Under the pieces are notes generated by a model. It saw only the letters and a program-made list of their open reading frames with translations, did not search any database and was not told where the DNA came from. Below are positions 42,669 through 50,552 of a stretch of 64,000 nt of DNA, in pieces. The position numbers were made by a program, and so were the translations under genes. Source of the DNA: Bacillota bacterium (GTDB lineage Bacteria > Bacillota > JADQBR01); assembly GCA_016278515.1 (NCBI GenBank), contig JADQBR010000036.1, positions 1-64,000 of the forward strand, in the 5' to 3' direction. The first letter of the stretch is position 1, and each line of letters begins with the position of its first letter.

Positions 42669-44742
42669 CTATATTCACCATGCCAACGGCCTCCACATCC
42701 AAATTGGGAGTTAGTTCGTTTACGGACAATACAGCCAAATTAGGAAGAAACCTTTCGGTTAAACGTTTGAAAGCCAAACGTGCCCGGGCACTGCAAAGTA
42801 CTGTTGGCTGATTATCCCCAAAATTAACCCTTTGTATGTTCTCTGATAAATTATCAAAAATTATTTGAGTAATATTAGGGTCCAGAACCGGATATGATCC
42901 TTCCTGAGTTTGTTGCAGCGACCCTACTAACTTTTCTTCTACTTGCGGGTGCAGCGTTAAAACATTAAGTGTGCCGCTAGGCGCAAAAATGCGAGAAATA
43001 GTCCTTGCCATTGACTGCCGCACAATCTCGGTTAAATAATCACTATCCTTACTGCGGACGGCATGGTCGGCCAAACATTCCAGTATTCCTACCATGTCCC
43101 GTATTGGCACTTGTTCTTTTAACAAATTCTGCAATACTTTTTGTATTTCACCGTTAGACATAAGATCAGGCACCAAGTCCTCAATTAATGCAGGATTACT
43201 TTCCTTAACCAGGTCTAACAGTTCCTTCACTTCCTGTCTACCCAACAATTCATAAGCATGGGATTTAATAAATTCAGTTAGGTGCGTAATAAGTACTGTT
43301 TCGGCATCAACCACCGTAAAACCTCTTATTTCGGCATCTTCTTTAGTCTCTTCCTTTATCCACCATGCGGGCAGCCCGAAGGTCGGTTCCGTTGTAGCAC
43401 TACCCGGCAAATCGAACTCTTCTTCGCTGGGATTCATAGCTAAATAATGATTGGGTATGATCTCCCCTTTTGCCACTTCATTACTGCGAATTTTAAATAT
43501 ATATTGGTTTGGCCCCAACTGCAGATTATCTCTGATACGAATTGGTCTAACGTAAACTCCTAATTCCGTGGCACATTGTCTTCTTACCGCAGCTAAACGA
43601 TCCAGCAAATCACCGCCTTGGCCTTCATCAGTTAAAGGAATTAACTGATAACCAATTTCAACCTCCAACGGGTCCACTTGTAATAAAGATAAGACATCCT
43701 CCGGTTGTCTGGAGCTTTTTCTGGCCTCCTGCAGTTCCTGTTCTTGCTCCAAAGCAGCTTTATCTTTGTTTTCGTTAATTAATAAGTAGGCAGCATAGCC
43801 GGACGCACCAGACAAAATAAGAAACGGCAGGGAAGGCAAACCCGGAATTAAAGCCAATATCAATAACAGTACCGCAGTCATAGCTATTACCTTCGGAAAG
43901 CTGGTAAATTGTCTGGCCAAGTCCTTACCAAAACTCTGGCCTGCACCGACTCTTGTCACCAAGATACCCGTAGCAGTAGAAACCAGCAGAGCAGGCAGTT
44001 GTGACACCAAACCGTCTCCAACAGTCAGCAGTGTGTATGTCTGCAAAGATTCAATAAATGGCATATCTAACTGCCAAACACCAATCACAAAACCACCCAA
44101 TATATTTACTACTGCTATAACAATACCGGCAATGGCATCCCCTTTTACAAATTTACTAGCACCATCCATGGCTCCAAAGAAGTCTGCCTCCTGCTGCAGT
44201 TTCTTGCGCCTGTCCTTGGCTTCCTGCTCCGTGATTAAACCTGAATTCAAATCCGCATCAATACTCATTTGTTTTCCAGGCATTGCATCTAGTGTGAATC
44301 TTGCTGCCACTTCTGCAACTCGACCGGCACCATTAGTGATAACAACAAATTGAATAACAGTTATGATAATAAAAATTATAAGTCCAACAACATAATTTCC
44401 GCCTACCACAAAATCGCCAAAGGCCTGAATTACATCGCCGGCCCGTGCATTTAGTAAAATTAATTTGGTAGAGCTAATATTCAGTGATAATCGGAATAAG
44501 GTTATCACCAACAATAATGAAGGGAAGACGGAAAACTGCAGCGGTTCCGTTGTAAATAGGGTAGTTAATAAAATGATGGCACTGATAGTCAAACTGATAG
44601 CCAGCAAAATATCCAACATGCCTGGTGGAACCGGCACAACAATGATAAGAACCACTGCAATTACCAAGGCAGCAATAAATATATCACTATTTTTCGATAT
44701 TTGTTTTAAAGTCCAGTTTAACCTGCTGGATTCTGTTGCCAT
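42658..44742 (-). CDS. flhA: FlhA, flagellar export gate
   Basis: FlhA forms the nonameric gate of the type III export apparatus. The 694-residue protein has about eight transmembrane helices in its first 330 residues, the FHIPEP-type loop with RFTLDAMPGKQMSIDADLN, and a large cytoplasmic domain that binds export substrates. The ATG at 44742 has AAGGGG seven bases upstream and is preferred over a TTG two codons earlier. Confidence 0.96.
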   Translation of the reverse strand: MATESSRLNWTLKQISKNSDIFIAALVIAVVLIIVVPVPPGMLDILLAISLTISAIILLTTLFTTEPLQFSVFPSLLLVITLFRLSLNISSTKLILLNARAGDVIQAFGDFVVGGNYVVGLIIFIIITVIQFVVITNGAGRVAEVAARFTLDAMPGKQMSIDADLNSGLITEQEAKDRRKKLQQEADFFGAMDGASKFVKGDAIAGIVIAVVNILGGFVIGVWQLDMPFIESLQTYTLLTVGDGLVSQLPALLVSTATGILVTRVGAGQSFGKDLARQFTSFPKVIAMTAVLLLILALIPGLPSLPFLILSGASGYAAYLLINENKDKAALEQEQELQEARKSSRQPEDVLSLLQVDPLEVEIGYQLIPLTDEGQGGDLLDRLAAVRRQCATELGVYVRPIRIRDNLQLGPNQYIFKIRSNEVAKGEIIPNHYLAMNPSEEEFDLPGSATTEPTFGLPAWWIKEETKEDAEIRGFTVVDAETVLITHLTEFIKSHAYELLGRQEVKELLDLVKESNPALIEDLVPDLMSNGEIQKVLQNLLKEQVPIRDMVGILECLADHAVRSKDSDYLTEIVRQSMARTISRIFAPSGTLNVLTLHPQVEEKLVGSLQQTQEGSYPVLDPNITQIIFDNLSENIQRVNFGDNQPTVLCSARARLAFKRLTERFLPNLAVLSVNELTPNLDVEAVGMVNIGED

Positions 44743-44764
44743 AAGCAAGCCCCTTTGTTATTCG

Positions 44765-45865
44765 TTAAAATCTTTTACCAAGACGGTAGAGCATCGCCAG
44801 TATTTCTGCTACAGCCTGATACATCTCTTCCGGAATTTCTTCACCAATCTCCACGTTGTCATGCAGCAGCCATGCAATAGGTTTGTTCTCAACTACCGGG
44901 ATATCATGTTCTTTCGCCACTTCAATAATTTTTTGGGCTATATAATCTGCGCCTTTTGCCACTACCATAGGCGCCACTAATTCTTCCGGATTATATTTTA
45001 CTGCAATAGCCAAGTGGGTGGGGTTAGTAATAATAACTGTACTTTCAGGGACTTCCTGCATCATTCGTCCCATTGCAAACTCTCTTTGCTTTTCTTTTAA
45101 CTTTGATTTAATTTGAGGGTCACCCTCAGTTTGTTTATATTCTTCCTTCACTTCCTGTTTACTCATTTTCAGTCTTTCATTGTGCTCATAGCGCTGAAAA
45201 AGATAATCTAAGATTGCTATGCCGGCAAAAATTCCTACTGCGCCTAAAGCAACACGAAATATTACGGAAGAAGCAATTTGGAAAGTGCCGAAGACGTTAG
45301 TCTGCATTATCATCAATAAATCTTCGAACCTGCTAGCTACCAAAACATAAGCAACTACACCAACTACAACAGTTTTAATAATCGCTTTGACTAACTCTAC
45401 TAAGGCTTTTTTAGAAACAATTTTTTTAAAACCCTGGGCAGGATTGATGTTGGACAATTTAGGCTTAATGGCTTCCGGCGCAAATAAAAATCCTACTTGA
45501 GCCAAATTACTGATAAGCCCTGCCATGGCAGCGAACAGCAGTAACGGTGCTATTAGTTTGGCAAATTCATATAATACCTCTTGAACCAGCACCGAAAAAT
45601 TCTCTTGACTTAATTCCCAATTCATCCGATTACTTAAAAAAAAGCGAAGGACATTGTTGGCCCCTTCCAAGTAATACTGCCGCAGCATAAAAAGAGTTAG
45701 CAGTATCACCAATAGTCCAAATGCAGCATTAATGTCACTACTTTTGGCAACTTGCCCCTTCTGACGAGCCTCGCGTTTTCGTTTAGGGGTTGCATCTTCA
45801 GTTTTCTCCTGGTTGAATAACTGTAAGTCCATAACTCGGGTTATTCTAATTTCTGCAACCTTCAT
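44765..45865 (-). CDS. flhB: FlhB, export specificity switch
   Basis: FlhB switches export from rod/hook to filament proteins. The 366-residue protein has four transmembrane helices and a cytoplasmic domain with the self-cleaving N-P-T-H motif in VIITNPTHLAIAVKY. The ATG at 45865 overlaps fliR in ATGA and has GGAG eight bases upstream. A second ATG at 45832 gives the MDLQLFNQEKTE start usual in the family, so the extra 11 residues are possible but not certain. Confidence 0.95.
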   Translation of the reverse strand: MKVAEIRITRVMDLQLFNQEKTEDATPKRKREARQKGQVAKSSDINAAFGLLVILLTLFMLRQYYLEGANNVLRFFLSNRMNWELSQENFSVLVQEVLYEFAKLIAPLLLFAAMAGLISNLAQVGFLFAPEAIKPKLSNINPAQGFKKIVSKKALVELVKAIIKTVVVGVVAYVLVASRFEDLLMIMQTNVFGTFQIASSVIFRVALGAVGIFAGIAILDYLFQRYEHNERLKMSKQEVKEEYKQTEGDPQIKSKLKEKQREFAMGRMMQEVPESTVIITNPTHLAIAVKYNPEELVAPMVVAKGADYIAQKIIEVAKEHDIPVVENKPIAWLLHDNVEIGEEIPEEMYQAVAEILAMLYRLGKRF

Positions 45866-46623
45866 ACCAAGCTCTCCATAATTAATATCAGGTCTTTTTC
45901 CATCTGAACCAGCAGGTCACTTATAACCCCTGCCAGCATTGGTAATACTAAGGCCACTACCAGCATGCCCAATCCGGCTTTAATTGGAAAACCTAGAATA
46001 AATACGTTAAGTTGGGGGACTGTTCTTGCGACCAAACCCAGGGAAATATCACTAATCAACAGTACCGCCAACACCGGTGCCGCAATTTTAAAAGCGACGT
46101 CAAACATGCTTACGAAAAGACTTACCAACTGTTGAGCAAGATCGCCACCAAATGAACCAGCCCCTAGCGGAACTAATTGAAAGCTTTTTACTATAGCTAA
46201 AATTAGAGCATGATGTCCATTGAAAACAAAAAATAAAAGAATGGCAAAAGTATATATAACATTTCCCATTAGCGTTACCTGTGTACCACTTTGAGGGTCT
46301 AAAACCCTGGCCATGGCAAAGCCCATCTGCAGGTCAATCAATTCTCCCCCAATTCTCACCGCCTGTAAAACCAAGTTAGTTGTAAAGCCCAGCAATATAC
46401 CCGTCATCACTTCCTTGCCAACCAACAGCATAAAAACTAACATGCTATTAACCGATTCCAGTTGCGGCACGAAGGGTATTGTTAAAAAGGTTAACAATAC
46501 TGCAAAGCCAACCTTGGTCAGGACCGGAATTCCTTTTATCGAAAAAAACGGCGCTGTGACTGTAAAAGCAGATATCCGTACTAACACCAAAAAAGCAGCA
46601 GACAATTGCGGAAAATCCAACAT
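45862..46623 (-). CDS. fliR: FliR, export apparatus protein
   Basis: This 253-residue membrane protein of the export gate has about six transmembrane helices and the family segment GGELIDLQMGFAMARVLDPQSGTQ. It ends in an ATGA overlap with flhB, as usual in this gene order. Confidence 0.95.
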   Translation of the reverse strand: MLDFPQLSAAFLVLVRISAFTVTAPFFSIKGIPVLTKVGFAVLLTFLTIPFVPQLESVNSMLVFMLLVGKEVMTGILLGFTTNLVLQAVRIGGELIDLQMGFAMARVLDPQSGTQVTLMGNVIYTFAILLFFVFNGHHALILAIVKSFQLVPLGAGSFGGDLAQQLVSLFVSMFDVAFKIAAPVLAVLLISDISLGLVARTVPQLNVFILGFPIKAGLGMLVVALVLPMLAGVISDLLVQMEKDLILIMESLV

Positions 46624-46633
46624 GACAGCACCC

Positions 46634-46903
46634 CTAACGGATTATGGAGCTAAGGTTTCCAAAAAGGTTTTGAGTAAATCCTATTAACAGGTTTAACATC
46701 CATGACCCAAAAACTAATATTGCCAGCATTACCGCCACAATTTTTGGTACAAAGGTCAGTGTCTGTTCCTGTATTTGTGTTGTTGCCTGTAGTATGGCAA
46801 TAACCAATCCTACTACTAAGCCGATCCCCAGGATAGGAGCAGCAATTAATAATGCCGTGGTTAGTGCCTCTCTTGCCAGATGGATAACGTATTCTTGGGA
46901 CAA
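46634..46903 (-). CDS. fliQ: FliQ, export apparatus protein
   Basis: This 89-residue protein has two transmembrane helices, and the expected QATTQIQEQTLTFVPKI lies between them. The TTG at 46903, seven bases after GGAGG, gives exactly the family length; the longer ATG frame would add 19 residues without a ribosome site. Confidence 0.93.
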   Translation of the reverse strand: MSQEYVIHLAREALTTALLIAAPILGIGLVVGLVIAILQATTQIQEQTLTFVPKIVAVMLAILVFGSWMLNLLIGFTQNLFGNLSSIIR

Positions 46904-46920
46904 TGAACTACCTCCATACT

Positions 46921-47676
46921 TCAGAAACTTTCTACCAGACCTTTTACGACTAAATACCATCCGTCCACCATTACAAATAACATCAGTTTAAACGGCAAGG
47001 AAATCATCACCGGTGGAAGCATAAACATTCCCATAGACATCAAAGTGCTGGCTACTACCATATCGATAATCAAAAATGGAATGAATATAATGAAACCCAT
47101 TTGAAAGGCAGTCTTTAATTCACTAATAACAAATGCTGGAATTAGAGTAGACAGCGCAACATCATCCATGGTTGCCGGCCGATCCTGTTTAGCTATATTG
47201 ATAAATAAGGCCAAGTCCTTTTCGCGTGTTTGGGCCAGCATGAATTCTCTCAACGGAGCTGCTGCTGCATCAACTGCTTGATCTTGACTGATTTCCTCAG
47301 CTACGTAGGGGTCGATAGCATTGATTTTAATGTCCTGATAGACAGGCATCATAGTGAAAAACGTTAAAAACAATGCCAACCCAATTACTACTTGATTAGG
47401 CGGAGTTTGCTGCGTAGCCAACGCATTACGTACAAACGACAGCACCACAACTATGCGAGTAAATGAGGTCATCATAATCAAGATGGCAGGCACCAACGCT
47501 AAAATAGTCAGCAAAACCAGCAAACGCACACTATCCACCACTTGGCCCGGGTTATCACTTTGCGAAACGTCAATATTTATATCGGGGATAGGCACCGGTG
47601 CTGCGACTGAAGGTGTCGCGCAGCCTATAACTATTAATAATATGACTAATATCACTAAAAACCACTTAGTTCTCAT
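46921..47676 (-). CDS. fliP: FliP, export apparatus protein
   Basis: This 251-residue protein has a cleavable signal-like N-terminus, the LTILALVPAILIMMTSFTRIVVVLSFVRNALATQQTPPNQV signature region and C-terminal membrane helices. The ATG at 47676 has AAGGTG at good spacing and overlaps fliO by 11 bases. An upstream extension of 48 residues is out of family. Confidence 0.94.
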   Translation of the reverse strand: MRTKWFLVILVILLIVIGCATPSVAAPVPIPDINIDVSQSDNPGQVVDSVRLLVLLTILALVPAILIMMTSFTRIVVVLSFVRNALATQQTPPNQVVIGLALFLTFFTMMPVYQDIKINAIDPYVAEEISQDQAVDAAAAPLREFMLAQTREKDLALFINIAKQDRPATMDDVALSTLIPAFVISELKTAFQMGFIIFIPFLIIDMVVASTLMSMGMFMLPPVMISLPFKLMLFVMVDGWYLVVKGLVESF

Positions 47677-48025
47677 CTTTGTCACCTTCATTTGGGTCGT
47701 AGCCTTTAAAAAACCTGGCTTTCCATTGTTGCAGACTTGGCACAATTCTGTCGCCAACCATGTGTTCCATTTCCGGGTAATCGTTAAATTTTTCCAACAG
47801 TTTAATGCCTTTTTCACCAACTGATAACAAGAGATAATTGTCCTTTACTTTTACTACTGCAAGATAGTTCTTGTTACCCAATGCTATTTGATCCACAACC
47901 TTTAATGTGCCTGAAGACGTAAAACCCTTCTTGCCAAAACCATATTTAAGGACAAAATAAATAAGCAGCAGTACCAAGGGTAGAGAAACCATTAGCCTCA
48001 ATACCGCCGAACCAAGATCCCCCAT
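47666..48025 (-). CDS. fliO: FliO, export apparatus assembly protein
   Basis: This 119-residue protein has one N-terminal transmembrane helix (about 8-28) and a small beta-rich cytoplasmic domain (LKVVDQIALGNKNYLAVVKV...LLLSVGEKGIKLL) of the FliO/FliZ type. It lies between fliN and fliP. Confidence 0.88.
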   Translation of the reverse strand: MGDLGSAVLRLMVSLPLVLLLIYFVLKYGFGKKGFTSSGTLKVVDQIALGNKNYLAVVKVKDNYLLLSVGEKGIKLLEKFNDYPEMEHMVGDRIVPSLQQWKARFFKGYDPNEGDKDEN

Positions 48026-48027
48026 AA

Positions 48028-48384
48028 TTAGTCCTCCGTACTGCCTATAGCATTAATTCGAACTCCCAACACCTCATTAATGACAACTATTTCGCCGGAA
48101 GCAAAAAACTCGTCATTAATATTTATATCTACATGCTCGCCTGCCAAACGATTAACCGGCAGTACACTATCCTTATCCAATTCCAGTATTTCACGTACAG
48201 TTCTTGGAGTTTCTCCCAGTTCAACAGCGAGCTCTACGATCACATTCCCCAAAAATTTAATATCATGTTCTTTGTCCGTTTTGTTTGCCTCTTTCAAAGG
48301 AAGAAACTTGGCTTTTTTCACAACTTCTATATCATTACTAGATCCTTCAAGCATAGACTGTATTTCCTTTTCTGACATGTTCAA
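48028..48384 (-). CDS. fliN: FliN, flagellar switch protein
   Basis: This 118-residue protein has a C-terminal SpoA domain, VIVELAVELGETPRTVREILELDKDSVLPV...GEIVVINEVLGVRI, which is a FliN C-ring module. The N-terminal EKEIQSMLEG resembles the start of FliY, but there is no CheC part. The TTG start is nine bases after GGAGG. With fliY at 31401 the window encodes two FliN-type proteins. Confidence 0.88.
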   Translation of the reverse strand: MNMSEKEIQSMLEGSSNDIEVVKKAKFLPLKEANKTDKEHDIKFLGNVIVELAVELGETPRTVREILELDKDSVLPVNRLAGEHVDININDEFFASGEIVVINEVLGVRINAIGSTED

Positions 48385-48441
48385 ACCAATCGTCCTCCTT
48401 ACATATCGGAATCAATGAACTTTAAAGAAACCTACCGGCAA

Positions 48442-48912
48442 TTACTGGATAATGAAATCGTTAAAATAGATGCCCCTTATTTCTCCTTCGGTTAATATTT
48501 TATTAATTGCCGTTCTGATTTCAGTTCTTAATGCATCGGTCTCTTCTAAAGTATCCAGATCTGACACCGATTTACCACGCAGAATATTTATCACCATATC
48601 TCTCACCCGATGACGCTTCTCCTCTATTTCTGGTCGTAAGTCCTTGCTGCCGTATTCAAGAGTCACTTCTACTCTCAGAAACCGTCTATAATCCATATCC
48701 ACGAGGTTCACAGTGAATGTCTGCATCTGAAATTTAAAGATGTCCTTAGGCACTTCCTTTTGAGTGCCCTGGCTATCTTTAAAAAACATAATATATGTAG
48801 TAGTTGCAGCTCCTGCTACTATTAACAATATAAGAGAAATAATTAATATTTTTTTAAAACCGCTTTTTTTATGCGGCGTTTCTGCAGTTTGTGTTGGTTG
48901 TTGCTGAGCCAA
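48442..48912 (-). CDS. fliL: FliL, motor-associated membrane protein
   Basis: This 156-residue single-pass protein has a transmembrane helix at about 19-38. Its periplasmic domain, FTVNLVDMDYRRFLRVEVTLEY...GIYFNDFIIQ, is of the FliL type and supports the stator. The start appears to be TTG, since no earlier ATG has a ribosome site. Confidence 0.92.
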   Translation of the reverse strand: MAQQQPTQTAETPHKKSGFKKILIISLILLIVAGAATTTYIMFFKDSQGTQKEVPKDIFKFQMQTFTVNLVDMDYRRFLRVEVTLEYGSKDLRPEIEEKRHRVRDMVINILRGKSVSDLDTLEETDALRTEIRTAINKILTEGEIRGIYFNDFIIQ

Positions 48913-48927
48913 TTATCTTTCCCCACC

Positions 48928-49644
48928 TTATTGAAGATTTTGCGAATTAATCACAATGACCACACGTCTATTTGTAGCCCGTCCTTCCACGGTTTTATTG
49001 GAAACCACCGGGCGATATTCCCCGTACCCTACGGCTACCATTCGCTTGGGATCGAGATGATGTTCTCTGGTAAAAAAACGCACTACCCTGGCAGACCGCG
49101 CTGCCGACAATTCCCAATTTGAAGGAAACTCAACGGTGTTTATCGGTCTATCATCGGTATGACCTTCCACACTAATTTGATTAGGTATTTTTGCAAATAA
49201 ATCTCCAAGCTGAGCCAACATATCTTTGGCACCCGATTTTAAATCAGCCTTTCCCGAATCAAAAAGCACCTTCTCCTTTATAGTCAAAGCAACTCCTCGT
49301 TCCTCGTACTTAACTGAAATCGAAGCTTCTAAACCGTTATTTTCCAAAAAAGCTTCAATAACAGTATAAACTTCCATTAGTTTGGCATTGTCACTTACTT
49401 GACCCATTTGTTCATTTATTACTTTTGTTTGATCCTTGTTATCATCAACATTTTCCATGGGGCTGGGGCCGTTGTTTAATATTCCTGCTCCTTGAAAAGA
49501 AACAACAAAAGCTTTGAATTTCAATACATCCAATGAAGAAAAAGAATAAAGCAAAACAAAAAATACTAAAAGCAATGTCATCAAATCTGAATAAGTAACC
49601 ATCCATGCAGGGGCACCTTTTTTTTGTTTTTTATCCTGCGGCAT
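48928..49644 (-). CDS. motB: MotB, stator subunit
   Basis: MotB anchors the stator to peptidoglycan. The 238-residue protein has one transmembrane helix with the proton- or sodium-binding aspartate in WMVTYSDLMTLLLVFFVLLY, and an OmpA-like domain (ISVEGHTDDRPI...WELSAARSARVVRFF). The ATG at 49644 lies inside the motA end (overlap 14 bases). Confidence 0.94.
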   Translation of the reverse strand: MPQDKKQKKGAPAWMVTYSDLMTLLLVFFVLLYSFSSLDVLKFKAFVVSFQGAGILNNGPSPMENVDDNKDQTKVINEQMGQVSDNAKLMEVYTVIEAFLENNGLEASISVKYEERGVALTIKEKVLFDSGKADLKSGAKDMLAQLGDLFAKIPNQISVEGHTDDRPINTVEFPSNWELSAARSARVVRFFTREHHLDPKRMVAVGYGEYRPVVSNKTVEGRATNRRVVIVINSQNLQ

Positions 49645-50449
49645 CGAACTCCGCCCCCCCTCCCGGAGACTCCTCTTCTTCCTGGTCTCTGTTTGAAGGT
49701 GGAACAAATATGTTTAGTTTTTCTTCCAGAATACGCGGGTTAAGTCCAGACTGTATCCCCAGTATCCCTTCCAACATAATACGTTTTTCCAATACTTCAT
49801 CTTCTGTTTTCAGAGCCAATTTACCAGCCATGGGCGCAAAAATTAGATTTGCCATTAATGAGCCGTAAAAAGTTGTTAGTAAAGCGACGGCCATAGCAGG
49901 CCCTAATGCACTGGGGTCATCCAATTTAGCCAACATTTGAATTAGGCCGATCAATGTGCCTATCATTCCAAACGCCGGAGCAAGCTCGGCCCATGATTCA
50001 AATACTCGCTGTCCAATATCATGCCGTTGTTCCATATTATTTATATTGTTTTCCATAATATCTCTTATCAGGTCGGGTTCCAATCCGTCTACCATTAGTT
50101 GAACGCTTTTTGCAAAGAATGGATCACTATCATCTTGAATCTCATCCTCCAGCGCCAACAACCCTTCTCTTCTTGCTCTTTTAGCCAGTTCCGTAAATTG
50201 ATCCACAATTGCTGTAGGGTTAGATGGCTGCTCTGTAAAAACCTGTCTTACTGTAGAAAAAACCCTTTTTAATTGGGCAATGTTATAATTAACCGCTAAA
50301 GCTGCCATAGAACCAAAAATAGTGATTAAAATTCCTTGAATATTAATAAAAAGTCCAACGCTTCCACCAATAAATATGGCCGCGCCAATTACCCCAAACC
50401 CTGAAACTATTCCAATAATAGTCATTGAATCTAAACGCATACGTTTCAC
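49631..50449 (-). CDS. motA: MotA, stator subunit
   Basis: This 272-residue protein has four transmembrane helices and a cytoplasmic loop with charged residues that contact FliG. The segment ESWAELAPAFGMIGTLIGLIQML is typical of the family. It ends in a Gly-rich acidic tail overlapping motB. It is preceded by a hairpin separating it from flgE. Confidence 0.94.
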   Translation of the reverse strand: MKRMRLDSMTIIGIVSGFGVIGAAIFIGGSVGLFINIQGILITIFGSMAALAVNYNIAQLKRVFSTVRQVFTEQPSNPTAIVDQFTELAKRARREGLLALEDEIQDDSDPFFAKSVQLMVDGLEPDLIRDIMENNINNMEQRHDIGQRVFESWAELAPAFGMIGTLIGLIQMLAKLDDPSALGPAMAVALLTTFYGSLMANLIFAPMAGKLALKTEDEVLEKRIMLEGILGIQSGLNPRILEEKLNIFVPPSNRDQEEEESPGGGAEFDAAG

Positions 50450-50498
50450 CCCTGTGCTGTAACCTTTTCCGCGTCAAATTTCACTCTAAGTAATTTAC

Positions 50499-50534
50499 GG
50501 TAATAAGGGGCGATATTATCCACCCCTTATTACC
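50499..50534 (-). promoter_or_regulatory. intercistronic hairpin between flgE and motA
   Basis: GGTAATAAGGGG and CCCCTTATTACC form a 12-pair stem with a 12-base loop, starting 19 bases after the flgE stop. There is no good T run, so partial termination or a 3' stability element is more likely than a full terminator. Confidence 0.6.
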
Positions 50535-50552
50535 ATAAACATAAGACTTAAA

